64,000 bases of DNA. Origin: Spirochaetia bacterium. Lineage in GTDB: Bacteria > Spirochaetota > Leptospiria > Turneriellales > JAOUOS01. Made by a program: the position numbers and the translations under genes. The stretch is taken from contig JAOUOS010000013.1 in NCBI GenBank assembly GCA_029880285.1, positions 1 through 64,000 on the forward strand, given 5' to 3'. Within the stretch, counting starts at the first letter, position 1; every line of letters starts with the position of its first letter. Of the stretch, positions 45,766 to 53,582 are shown in pieces. Under the pieces are notes generated by a model, which did no database searches, had not been told where the DNA came from, and saw only the letters and a list, made by a program, of their open reading frames with translations.

Positions 45766-46515
45766 TTATTTTTTATTTATATAAATTAATTTTATATATT
45801 TATAGTATGTTCCTTCGGCATTTGAAACAGCGAGTAAAAAACCTTCTTTGCCGTCTAAAAAACCTGTTTTTAAAATATACCCCCTGAAAAATGTCCAAAA
45901 AGCCCGGGAGACAGCCTTAATTATGCCTGATGATTTTCCTTCTTTTTGAATAGCTCCCATAGTTGTATACCTATTTAAGGTATCTAAGACTTCTTCAATA
46001 TCTGAAAATGCGTAATGTAAAAAAGTTTCTTTTAATTTTGCTGTTTTTCCATTAATTAATACTTCTTCATGAACTTTTGAGTTTGAAAATTTCCCCTTTT
46101 TACGTTTAAACAAACGAATAATATAGTCTTTTTTCCAATCGCCGTATTTTAAAAATTTTCCGCAATAATTAGATATGCGACGAATGTAATATCCATCGTA
46201 AGAATTATTTTTTGATATTACATTAATAATTTCTTCTTGAAGAGGTTTTGGTATAACTTCATCAGCATCAATGGAGAGTATCCAGTCATTTGTGCATAAC
46301 GAAAGCGCTCGATTTTTTTGAATGCCAAAACCTGGCCAGTTTTTAGAGTATACCTTTGTGGTAAAATTTTTACAAATAGACACCGTTTTATCGGTACTAT
46401 GTGAATCTATTACTATAATTTCATTGGCCCATTTTACTGATTCAAGACAGCGTTTAATATTTATTTCTTCATTTTTTGTAATAATAATAACTGAAAGAGG
46501 AATATCTTTTTTCAT
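45766..46515 (-). CDS. Family 2 glycosyltransferase, WaaE/KdtX-like
   Basis: The 249-residue enzyme has SVIIITKNEEINIKRCLESV and IVIDSHSTDKTV, and the acidic site ILSIDADEV. The order WANEIIVIDSHSTDKT ... QKNRAL ... DWILSIDADE is typical of LPS core beta-1,4-glucosyltransferases (WaaE/LgtF). The C-terminal third, with an FFRGYILKTGFLDGKEGF segment, fits these enzymes as well. The sugar and acceptor are not proven. It is the first gene of a two-gene glycosyltransferase operon. Confidence 0.87.
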   Translation of the reverse strand: MKKDIPLSVIIITKNEEINIKRCLESVKWANEIIVIDSHSTDKTVSICKNFTTKVYSKNWPGFGIQKNRALSLCTNDWILSIDADEVIPKPLQEEIINVISKNNSYDGYYIRRISNYCGKFLKYGDWKKDYIIRLFKRKKGKFSNSKVHEEVLINGKTAKLKETFLHYAFSDIEEVLDTLNRYTTMGAIQKEGKSSGIIKAVSRAFWTFFRGYILKTGFLDGKEGFLLAVSNAEGTYYKYIKLIYINKK

Positions 46516-46597
46516 TTCTACGTATTTTACTATTTTCCTATTATCAATTTATGAACAAACGGGCAACTTAAAATTATTTGCTAATGTTATTCAATAT

Positions 46598-47338
46598 TTA
46601 GTCATGAATTTTTCTTTTCTGGGCTTCACCTGTCATAGGTACAAAACGAACGGGAATTAATCTTTCTTTTTCAATATTGCCTTTACTATCTTTTTTAATT
46701 AAAATAAGTTCCTGGTAAAATTCGCCAACGGGAACAATCATTCTACCGCCTTTTGCCAGCTGGTTTATAAGCGGCTTAGGAATTTCAGGCGGGGCCGCCG
46801 TAATTATAATTAAATCGAAAGGAGCTTTCTCTGGCCAGCCCTTGTATCCATCGCCGCATTGTACATGAATATTATTGTATTTTTCTTTTTCTAGCATTTC
46901 TTTCGTTTTTTCACAAAGAGAATTTACAATTTCAATAGAATAAACATCTTTAACTAAAACAGATAAAACAGCAGCCTGATATCCGGAACCTGTACCTATT
47001 TCAAGCGCTTTATCATCTTTTTTAGGATATAATTCATTGGTCATGTATGCGACAATATAGGGTTGTGATATAGTTTGTTCATATCCTATTGGCAGCGGGC
47101 CGTCATCATAGGCAAATTTATAATATTCTTCTGGCACAAACTTATGCCGTTCAATTTTTATCATAGCTTCAATAATTGATTTATTGGTAATTCCCCTTGC
47201 CTCAATTTGAGTTTTTACCATTTTTTCTCGTTTTAATTTCATAGTATTTAATTCGTTTGGTATAATTTTACAGCTTATAAGAAGCAGTAAAATAAAAAAA
47301 AAATAAATATTTCGATAAATTGAAAAAAACATTTTCAT
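46598..47338 (-). CDS. pcm: Protein-L-isoaspartate O-methyltransferase family, lipoprotein form
   Basis: The methyltransferase domain has MVKTQIEARGI, RHKFVPEEY, the SAM motif ALEIGTGSGYQAAVL and DLIIITAAPPEIP, the standard PCMT pattern that marks damaged aspartyl residues for repair. I start at ATG 47338 because it puts a signal sequence at the N-terminus, ending in LLLLISC; a TTG at 47380 would add 14 residues. The lipobox suggests export, which is odd for a SAM-dependent enzyme. A cytoplasmic, membrane-anchored form is the alternative. No Shine-Dalgarno is visible. Confidence 0.82.
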   Translation of the reverse strand: MKMFFSIYRNIYFFFILLLLISCKIIPNELNTMKLKREKMVKTQIEARGITNKSIIEAMIKIERHKFVPEEYYKFAYDDGPLPIGYEQTISQPYIVAYMTNELYPKKDDKALEIGTGSGYQAAVLSVLVKDVYSIEIVNSLCEKTKEMLEKEKYNNIHVQCGDGYKGWPEKAPFDLIIITAAPPEIPKPLINQLAKGGRMIVPVGEFYQELILIKKDSKGNIEKERLIPVRFVPMTGEAQKRKIHD

Positions 47339-47620
47339 ATATAATATAATAATATCCAGATTAGAAATCAAAAAACCCAAAATAATTCTTGTATATAAAA
47401 AAGCCGTGGGGGTGCAAAACTATATTGTGAGCAATACGTGTCTTATCTAACAAACGGGTAAAAATTATATTTTCAATGTGGCAGAATAATACCGCTTATG
47501 GTCCAAATTATAATTTTTCTGAAGCTGCTTGATATAGTGGGTGCGTGTTTTAAGCATCCCGAGACTTAAAGAAATACATACAAAAACGCATCCTTTGGGC
47601 TTAAAAAATAAAATAAAATG

Positions 47621-47648
47621 TTGACAGGCTAATAATAATATATCTTAT
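47621..47648 (+). promoter_or_regulatory. Candidate promoter of the RelE-type toxin-antitoxin pair
   Basis: A perfect TTGACA (47621-47626) is followed by a 16-bp spacer and a weak TCTTAT (47643-47648). The AAAGGA ribosome site at 47655-47660 precedes the ATG at 47668. Confidence 0.45.
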
Positions 47649-47667
47649 TTATTGAAAGGAAAAAGTT

Positions 47668-47877
47668 ATGGCAGTTACAATTGATAAAGTTATTCACGAT
47701 TTAGACGAGCTTTCTTTTGAAGATAAAGAATATGTAAAAGAAATTTTTGATAAGATGTTTATTGAGGCACGACGCGCGCAGATACTAGATCGCGGCAAAG
47801 AGGCGATAAAGGACTATGAGACTGGGAAATCTAAAAGAGGTTCCGTTAAAGATTTAATGAAAGTTTTAAATGATTAA
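47668..47877 (+). CDS. Antitoxin of a RelE/StbE-type pair
   Basis: The 69-residue acidic protein has VIHDLDELSFEDKEYVKEIF, then an arginine-rich helix and KRGSVKDLMKVLND. This is the length and pattern of small antitoxins that precede RelE/ParE toxins and bind them through a C-terminal helix. It overlaps the toxin gene by 8 nt. The exact antitoxin family was not identified. Confidence 0.72.
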   Translation: MAVTIDKVIHDLDELSFEDKEYVKEIFDKMFIEARRAQILDRGKEAIKDYETGKSKRGSVKDLMKVLND

Positions 47878-48142
47878 TATAGATTGGAATACCAGATTTG
47901 AAAAAATATTTAAGAAGTGGACCAAAAAATACCCCGAATTAATAAACACCTTTGAAGAACGTCTTGATTTGTTTGTCCAAGAGCCTTTTAATCCGAAATT
48001 AAAAACCCATCCTTTAACTGGTAATATGAAAGATTACTGGTCTTTAAGTATTACTTATGATCATAGGTTGATTTTTGTTTTTAAAGAAAACAGAACTATT
48101 GCTGTTTTAGTTGATATAGGCACCCACGATGAAGTATATTAA
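47870..48142 (+). CDS. RelE/StbE-family mRNA interferase toxin
   Basis: The 90-residue protein has the RelE/YafQ fold pattern: FEKIFKKWTKKYPE, then NPKLKTHPLTGNMKDYWSLSI, YDHRLIFVFKE and the C-terminal VLVDIGTHDEVY. These toxins cut mRNA on the ribosome. Translation is coupled to the antitoxin by an 8-nt overlap. The pair directly precedes the decayed RHS region, which suggests a mobile or accessory site. Confidence 0.87.
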   Translation: MINIDWNTRFEKIFKKWTKKYPELINTFEERLDLFVQEPFNPKLKTHPLTGNMKDYWSLSITYDHRLIFVFKENRTIAVLVDIGTHDEVY

Positions 48143-48149
48143 CCTTTTT

Positions 48150-48463
48150 TCTTTAGCTGAAAAAGGGGCCTTAGACGATTTTTCTAATTTTTCAGAAAGT
48201 CGCATAGAGTTCCCCTTTGGAGAAATCTGGTTTCACCGCGCTAATGTCACCTCCTGTGACGGGGCGCGGTACCTGTGAATCCGTTCACAATGGAAGAGGG
48301 CCACAGCGAAGAACATGACCTTCTGTGATTTAAGTTCACAGGCAAAGAATTAGACGAAGAAACGGGGTACATGTATTTTGGAGCAAGGTATTATGATCCT
48401 AAGATATCCGTTTGGCTGAGTACTGATCCGGCGTTACCGGAGTACTTGCCGACGGGTAAGTAG
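48150..48463 (+). pseudogene. RHS core remnant with frameshift and stops
   Basis: Frame 3 encodes SRIEFPFGEIWF (48198-48233), the segment that precedes the RHS core repeat. The next readable part (48272-48460) is in another frame: FTMEEGHSEEHDLL, a TGA at 48326-48328, then FKFTGKELDEETG, MYFGARYYDPKIS and WLSTDPALPEYLPTGK, and a TAG at 48461-48463. These are the classic RHS-repeat-associated core motifs. There is thus at least one frame change and two nonsense codons, and no large N-terminal RHS shell. The TAG falls where a CAG glutamine is expected (GK-Q-LFFPEE). The frame reopens downstream as the tip ORF. Confidence 0.8.
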
Positions 48464-48502
48464 CTTTTCTTTCCTGAAGAAGCATTAGACCCATATAAAC
48501 AA

Positions 48503-49102
48503 TTGAAAGGTATGGGTGGGGTTTACAATACGAAGAATAATAATGTTTATAATTATTCTTTAAACAATCCGGTAAAATTTGTTGATCCAGATGGCAGATT
48601 GGCATTTCCATGGCATTTTGCTATTTCATTTGTTGCTGGTCTTGATAGTGGCTTAGGTTTTTGGAAAAGTTTAGAATTGGCATATGAATCGGCAGCTGCT
48701 GATTTTAGAGAAGGTACCCAGGGTACTAATATCTCTTTTACAAGAGCACATGCGATGGGTGATTATTATCCTGCTGATAGTCCACAAAAGGGTCGACCAC
48801 AAACCATCGAAGAGGCACTTCAGTCTACAGATGATTATATATCAAGCGGTCTTATAAAAGATGATTATGGTGGTGCAGTACATGCCGCACAAGATAAGGC
48901 AACACCAGCCCATGGTGGCAACCTATGGGAAGGTTTTGGCTTCGACTTGAAAACTGTAAAACATATTTTTGAAGATATTGTTCCTACTGCTAGTACTATT
49001 GGAAAGGCTTACGATAATACTAAAGATGTAATATCGAGAATGCCAGATACTATAGAAATGGATTCGACTAACCAGCCTATGGGGGGCGGTTTTCTGGATT
49101 AG
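48503..49102 (+). CDS. RHS C-terminal tip with zinc-hydrolase-like motif
   Basis: The frame is continuous with the core remnant across the TAG, and the first ATG is at 48503 (GMGGVYNTKNNN, YSLNNPVKFVDPDGR, still RHS core). From about residue 34 it changes to a unique 165-residue domain. This has an RAHAMGDYYPADSP segment and GAVHAAQDKATPAHGG, a His-x3-Asp pattern like that in zinc-dependent phospholipase C and S1/P1 nucleases. RHS tips are usually variable toxins, so a hydrolase toxin is possible. Catalysis is not proven, and expression is doubtful because the upstream RHS is broken. Confidence 0.6.
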   Translation: MKGMGGVYNTKNNNVYNYSLNNPVKFVDPDGRLAFPWHFAISFVAGLDSGLGFWKSLELAYESAAADFREGTQGTNISFTRAHAMGDYYPADSPQKGRPQTIEEALQSTDDYISSGLIKDDYGGAVHAAQDKATPAHGGNLWEGFGFDLKTVKHIFEDIVPTASTIGKAYDNTKDVISRMPDTIEMDSTNQPMGGGFLD

Positions 49103-49174
49103 ATCGGCTCTATTTTTTAAGATATCGGGAAATAAATAGGATAATATATAGAGCTGTTAAAATATAGAGAAATT

Positions 49175-49759
49175 ATGAATAAAATATTTTTTCTATTAAT
49201 TTTTATATCAATAGTATGCTCCAACCCGAACTTGAAAACTATAAATTCGCAAGAAAACTCAATTGTTCATATTGCTCCTAATTGCATAGGTATGCCCGTA
49301 GAAAAGATAATATTGATTAGACATAAAGATAGATATTGTGCCATTAAATTTACCATTTTTAAGAAAAGCAATGAATCGTCTTATGATAAAACAACATTTT
49401 ATGCTGAATATGAGAGTTATCAGGTTTTTGATAAGGATAAATCCATTTCGGAAAGTAATATAAAAAAGAAAAGAAATAAACTTATACAATATCCATTACG
49501 CGGCATAGGTAGACTTGCATTCCAATTTGGTGAAATAAAAATAAATTGTGGTGACTTTGATTTTTCTTGGTCTTGGCCGGGATTTGTGATTTTTCCAGAG
49601 GTTGAAGGTAATGTAAAAAATGAGTATGTATACGAATTTGCACCTACAAAATGGGATGATGTATTTAAAGTTGATTTATTTGATAAAAGATTAAAATGGT
49701 ACAGATATGACTCAAAACGGAAAGATTTGAGAGTTAGTATTTATGATATACATAAATAA
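49175..49759 (+). CDS. Lipoprotein-like protein, candidate RHS immunity partner
   Basis: The 194-residue product has a signal (residues 3-15) with SIVCSN, a loose spirochaete-type lipobox. The mature part is beta-rich (SWSWPGFVIFPEVEGN, KVDLFDKRLKWYRYD) with no known domain. It lies 72 nt after the RHS tip on the same strand, where immunity genes for RHS toxins usually lie. A periplasmic immunity protein would fit an enzyme acting there. This is by position only. Confidence 0.5.
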   Translation: MNKIFFLLIFISIVCSNPNLKTINSQENSIVHIAPNCIGMPVEKIILIRHKDRYCAIKFTIFKKSNESSYDKTTFYAEYESYQVFDKDKSISESNIKKKRNKLIQYPLRGIGRLAFQFGEIKINCGDFDFSWSWPGFVIFPEVEGNVKNEYVYEFAPTKWDDVFKVDLFDKRLKWYRYDSKRKDLRVSIYDIHK

Positions 49760-49832
49760 TTTATATTATCCAATATTAATTGGCTCGCAAGGGTGATTTA
49801 TTACATCACCCTTAAAACTTCATAAAACAACA

Positions 49833-50078
49833 ATGCTCACACCCGCAGAATTAATCACCGCTCTTAAAGAAGGCCGTTATACTGTTGTCGAATCTTATTT
49901 AAAACATACTTACCTTGAAGACAAGAAGGCATGTTTTATTTCCCTTCGACGCTGCATGGCTTTGCCTACTGGCGTAACGGGGCAAGTAGTTGAGAAGCTT
50001 CGCCGGTTGAGTAAAAAGAGAGCTGATAATTTTATGAAAGAGAGTAAAAGGTATTTTAGTATTGTCTTGGCGGCGTAG
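49833..50078 (+). CDS. Small protein of unknown function (81 aa), possibly a fragment
   Basis: The frame encodes LTPAELITALKEGRYTVVES, then a hydrophilic helical stretch and a C-terminal IVLAA. The start is ATG at 49833, 73 nt after the lipoprotein gene. G+C by eye is higher than in neighbouring genes, suggesting a foreign origin. It is not recognised. It may be a truncated gene in the RHS island. Confidence 0.35.
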   Translation: MLTPAELITALKEGRYTVVESYLKHTYLEDKKACFISLRRCMALPTGVTGQVVEKLRRLSKKRADNFMKESKRYFSIVLAA

Positions 50079-50172
50079 AGAAGAATGGGACGCAGATTTT
50101 ACGGATTGAATGGATAAACGCAAATGAAGAAGGGAGTGTTTACAACCGAGAAGAAAGTGAATAACTTGCCTC

Positions 50173-50361
50173 GTGTGCCGCAAAGAATTAATTTTTACAG
50201 TTAGAGTGCTCGGCACTGCGCATAAGATCGCTTACAATGAGGGAAATGAGCCAATGCACATTCACTGTCAAAGCGCAGAAAAAGAATGTAAATTTTGGCT
50301 TATGAGAGAAATATATGATGTTGAAATTGCATATAGTTGTAAATATGTATTTACAAAATAA
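50173..50361 (+). pseudogene. DUF4160 protein fragment
   Basis: The short frame includes NEGNEPMHIHCQSAEKECKF and WLMREIYDVEIAYS, which match DUF4160 (NE..EPPHIHV...KEAKFWL). The usual N-terminal MPTV.RFYG block is absent: upstream only a GTG (50173) and VRVLGTAHKIAY remain, and the C-terminal helix is cut short. DUF4160 genes normally pair with DUF2442, which is not present. I read it as a remnant. Confidence 0.55.
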
Positions 50362-50436
50362 TCATTTATTTTATCTTAGTTAAGAAAATAATAGTTTATA
50401 CAATAAATATTATTTTAATACCGATTATATATTAGC

Positions 50437-52314
50437 ATGATACAAAATATAAAAAATCATTTGTTTAGTGAAAAAAATCTTAAGATAAAATTAACAGTTC
50501 ATTTATCTCTTCTTGTAATTATTTCATTATTATCATTTTATTTAATAAATAGAAATATGAATAGAATGCGTTATGACTCATTGTTAATACATGTTTCAGG
50601 ACGCCAGCGGATGCTTTCGCAAAAATATTCAAAAGAAATTATAATGGCTCTCTCTCAAAAAATATTAAATAATGAGCAGGGTTTTTATCGTTCTGTGGCC
50701 AATGCCGAAGAGATAAAAAATTTTTACGAAGAAAATCATAAAGCAATTACTCAAAATGGTAAAATTCGTATTGGTGCTGGTTATGAAGATTTATCTAAAT
50801 ATGAAAATTTTAAATATATAGATAATTATAACCAAATTGAAAGTGAATGGGAAAAATTAAAAAATTTATGTGTTACTTGTTATGATATTAAAGACAATAA
50901 AAAAGCAGAGATTCTAATAGAAAAAATCAGATTAAATAGTGATAAGCTTTTAGGTTCTTTTGATATAGTTTCTAATTTAATACAAAAAGAAAGTAGTTTA
51001 AATTTAACAATATTAAGTTATAATTTAATAATATTATTAGCATTTCTTATCGTTCTTATAATTATTCTTTTCTTTTTAATAAATTTTTATATAATTAATC
51101 CCTTAAAAAAGAGAAAAGCAGAAGCTGAATTCTTATCAAATGAGGCACAAAAAGCAAATTTTGCGAAAAGCAGATTCTTGTCTACAATGAGTCATGAGAT
51201 GAGAACTCCTTTAAATAGTATAATTGGCGGTATTGATTTACTTGAAAAAGATAAATTGAGTAATTTTCAAAAGAAAATAACCGATATAATTAAACATTCC
51301 TCAAAATCTCTTCTTTTTTTAATAAATGATATTCTTGATTTTACAAAAATAGAAAAAGAAAAAATGGAACTAGAAAAAACCGAATTTAACCTTGATAACT
51401 TAATTGTAGAACTTATTGAGACTTTTCAGTTTGAAGCCGCGAGAAAAGAATTAGAAATAAAATATATTCCCGATTTAACTGTTCCTGAATTTTTAATTGG
51501 CGATCCTTACCGTTTGTCACAAATTTTAAGAAACTTGATTAGTAACGGTATAAAATTCACAATGAAAGGAGGCATATTTATAACCGTAAAGTTACTTGAA
51601 ACTATTGATAAAAAAATTCTGCTGCAGTTTGAAATAAAAGATACCGGTATAGGAATTCCAGAAGATAAGGTTGAAAAGCTATTTAAATCTTTTACTCAGT
51701 TAGATGAATCGACAACAAGAAAATTTGGAGGTACAGGACTCGGACTTTCAATTTCAAAAGAACTCATTGCACTTATGGGTGGTAGTATAAAGGTTGATAG
51801 CAAAGAAAAAAAAGGTTCTATTTTTACATTTACCTCTCTTTTTAATATTACATCGTATGATAAGAGAAAAATTAATGAGAAGTATGAAAATAAAACAAGC
51901 GTTAACAATGAGAAAAAATTAAAATTAGATAAAAAATATAAAGTATTGGTAGTTGAAGATAATTCTGTTAATCAGGTAATTATAAAGCAGTATTTAAAAA
52001 AGAATAATTTTCGGGTAAAGATAGCTAATAACGGTAAAGAGGCGTTAACTTTATTAAAAAATTATGAATTTGATATTGTTTTATTAGACTGCGAAATGCC
52101 TGTTATGGATGGATTTGATACAGCTAAAAATATTCGTAAAATAAATTCTCAAATAAAAAATATTCCTATAATAGCGGTTACAGCAAGCACAGAAGAAAGT
52201 GAAAAACAAAAATGTTTTGACGCGGGGATGGATGATTTTATTCAAAAACCAATTGATTTTGAATTACTTATCTCACGTACACATTATTGGATAGACCTCA
52301 GGCGCTCTGCCTGA
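50437..52314 (+). CDS. Hybrid sensor histidine kinase with PilJ-type sensor
   Basis: The 625-residue protein has TM1 (about 17-38), a periplasmic PilJ/NIT-like domain beginning HVSGRQRMLSQKYSKE, and TM2 (about 185-212). HisKA follows with SHEMRTPLNSIIGG, then HATPase (NLISNGIKF, DTGIGIPEDKVEKLF, FGGTGLGLSISKEL). The C-terminal receiver has EDNSVNQ and LLDCEMPVMDGF with KPIDF. The PilJ-like motif is known for nitrate or type IV pilus sensing, so the ligand is uncertain. The stop codon lies in a short hairpin (52298-52314). The mini-helicase gene follows after 39 nt. Confidence 0.92.
   Translation: MIQNIKNHLFSEKNLKIKLTVHLSLLVIISLLSFYLINRNMNRMRYDSLLIHVSGRQRMLSQKYSKEIIMALSQKILNNEQGFYRSVANAEEIKNFYEENHKAITQNGKIRIGAGYEDLSKYENFKYIDNYNQIESEWEKLKNLCVTCYDIKDNKKAEILIEKIRLNSDKLLGSFDIVSNLIQKESSLNLTILSYNLIILLAFLIVLIIILFFLINFYIINPLKKRKAEAEFLSNEAQKANFAKSRFLSTMSHEMRTPLNSIIGGIDLLEKDKLSNFQKKITDIIKHSSKSLLFLINDILDFTKIEKEKMELEKTEFNLDNLIVELIETFQFEAARKELEIKYIPDLTVPEFLIGDPYRLSQILRNLISNGIKFTMKGGIFITVKLLETIDKKILLQFEIKDTGIGIPEDKVEKLFKSFTQLDESTTRKFGGTGLGLSISKELIALMGGSIKVDSKEKKGSIFTFTSLFNITSYDKRKINEKYENKTSVNNEKKLKLDKKYKVLVVEDNSVNQVIIKQYLKKNNFRVKIANNGKEALTLLKNYEFDIVLLDCEMPVMDGFDTAKNIRKINSQIKNIPIIAVTASTEESEKQKCFDAGMDDFIQKPIDFELLISRTHYWIDLRRSA
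52298..52314 (+). terminator. Short hairpin overlapping the hybrid-kinase stop codon
   Basis: TCAGGC (52298-52303) and GCCTGA (52309-52314) form a 6-bp stem with a 5-nt loop; the TGA is the stop codon. A T-rich stretch follows. It is weak for an intrinsic terminator. Confidence 0.3.
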
Positions 52315-52353
52315 AGCTAATTTATTTTAATATAATATACAAAATAAAAATAC

Positions 52354-53580
52354 ATGACCAAAGAACAAAATATAGCCTCTAGATATTTATGGGAAAATGA
52401 AAAACCTGTTTTACAGGTTGTAGCAGGCGCGGGTTCAGGAAAAACCTATACCTTAATTGAAGCTGTTTTAAACTGTTCACAGAAATTTTGCAGGGGTGAA
52501 GAAATATGTATAGTAACTTTTACAAAAAAAGCCGCCAATGAACTAAAAGAACGACTCTTTAACAAGGGAATTGAAGTAGGCTTTGCGGGTACCATGCATT
52601 CTTTGGCTTACCAGCTTTTAAGTAAAGCAGGTATGAAGTCTGTTATTAACAAAAACTCAAAAACTCTTTTGAATAATTTAATGAAAAAAATGTATCCACA
52701 ATATTCTCATATTCCTGTTGATCTTGTTGGTATTGATAATATATTATCAGTAGAAGAAAAAGAAAAACTTGTAATAAATTATAATAAAGAAAAAGAAAAA
52801 CTCGCAGTTATAGATTATGATGATTTAATTATAAAAGCAAAAGAAATGCTTGAAAAGAAAATACTAACGCATAATTATAAGGTGGTTTTTTTAGATGAGT
52901 TTCAGGATGTTTCTTATTTTCAGTTTTTATTTATTAATTCGCTTCGATATGAAAAATTATTTGTTGTTGGTGATGACTGGCAGGCAATTTATAAATTCAG
53001 GGGAGGTGACGTAGGGTTATCTTTAAATTTTCAAAAATACGTTCCCAATTCTCAAAGAGTGTTTTTAACTAAGAATTTTAGAAGTCAAAAAAAAATTGTT
53101 CAACTTGGCAACAAAGTAATCAAATTATCTGATAAATTTATTAAAAAAAAATTAAAGGCGGGTATTTCGTCTGACAAAAAACCGGTTTTATTTATTAATT
53201 CAAAATATGAAAGTTATCATGAAGCTTTAATAAAATATAATGAATTTCGTATGAAAAAAAACAATCTGCATCCGGTAACTATACTAGTAAGAACAAATTT
53301 TATAAAAAGAAAACTTACGCCTTTAATTTTACCCGGCGATCAAATTTTAACAATGCATGCTTCAAAAGGTCTTGAGTTTGAAAAAGTATTGCTTTTTGGC
53401 ATTTCTGAAAATATTATGCCGCACCGCTGGGGTGACAAAGATGAAGAAACAAGGCTTCTTTATGTTGGTGTAACCAGAGCTAAAAAATCTTTAGAGTTTT
53501 TAGCGTGGGAAGAAAAAAACAGATATTCAAGATTTCTTCCCTTTTTAGCCAAAAACTGTAAGATTCAATATTTAAAGTAA
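52354..53580 (+). CDS. Minimal UvrD/Rep-family helicase
   Basis: The 408-residue superfamily 1A protein has every core motif: GAGSGKTYT at 25-33, TFTKKAANELKER, FLDEFQDVSYFQ, VGDDWQAIYKFRGG, LTKNFRSQKKIV, TMHASKGLEFEKV and RLLYVGVTRAKKS. Family members are usually 650-750 residues. Here the 1B and 2B insertions are very short, so the protein is nearly only the two RecA-like domains. It stands at the edge of the RHS island, on the plus strand. The role is unknown; DNA repair or partner helicase of the AddB-like nuclease is possible. Confidence 0.88.
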   Translation: MTKEQNIASRYLWENEKPVLQVVAGAGSGKTYTLIEAVLNCSQKFCRGEEICIVTFTKKAANELKERLFNKGIEVGFAGTMHSLAYQLLSKAGMKSVINKNSKTLLNNLMKKMYPQYSHIPVDLVGIDNILSVEEKEKLVINYNKEKEKLAVIDYDDLIIKAKEMLEKKILTHNYKVVFLDEFQDVSYFQFLFINSLRYEKLFVVGDDWQAIYKFRGGDVGLSLNFQKYVPNSQRVFLTKNFRSQKKIVQLGNKVIKLSDKFIKKKLKAGISSDKKPVLFINSKYESYHEALIKYNEFRMKKNNLHPVTILVRTNFIKRKLTPLILPGDQILTMHASKGLEFEKVLLFGISENIMPHRWGDKDEETRLLYVGVTRAKKSLEFLAWEEKNRYSRFLPFLAKNCKIQYLK

Positions 53581-53582
53581 TA

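Noticed and set aside
48274-48289. TGTGAATCCGTTCACA as a functional CRP operator
   Set aside because: It lies in a decayed coding stretch, far from a sensible promoter, and no CRP gene is in view. Kept as a low-interest repeat instead.
48461-48463. In-frame TAG between RHS core and tip as recoding or selenium/pyrrolysine signal
   Set aside because: The same gene also has a TGA and a frame change, and TAG ends other genes here (feoB, gspD). Decay is simpler.
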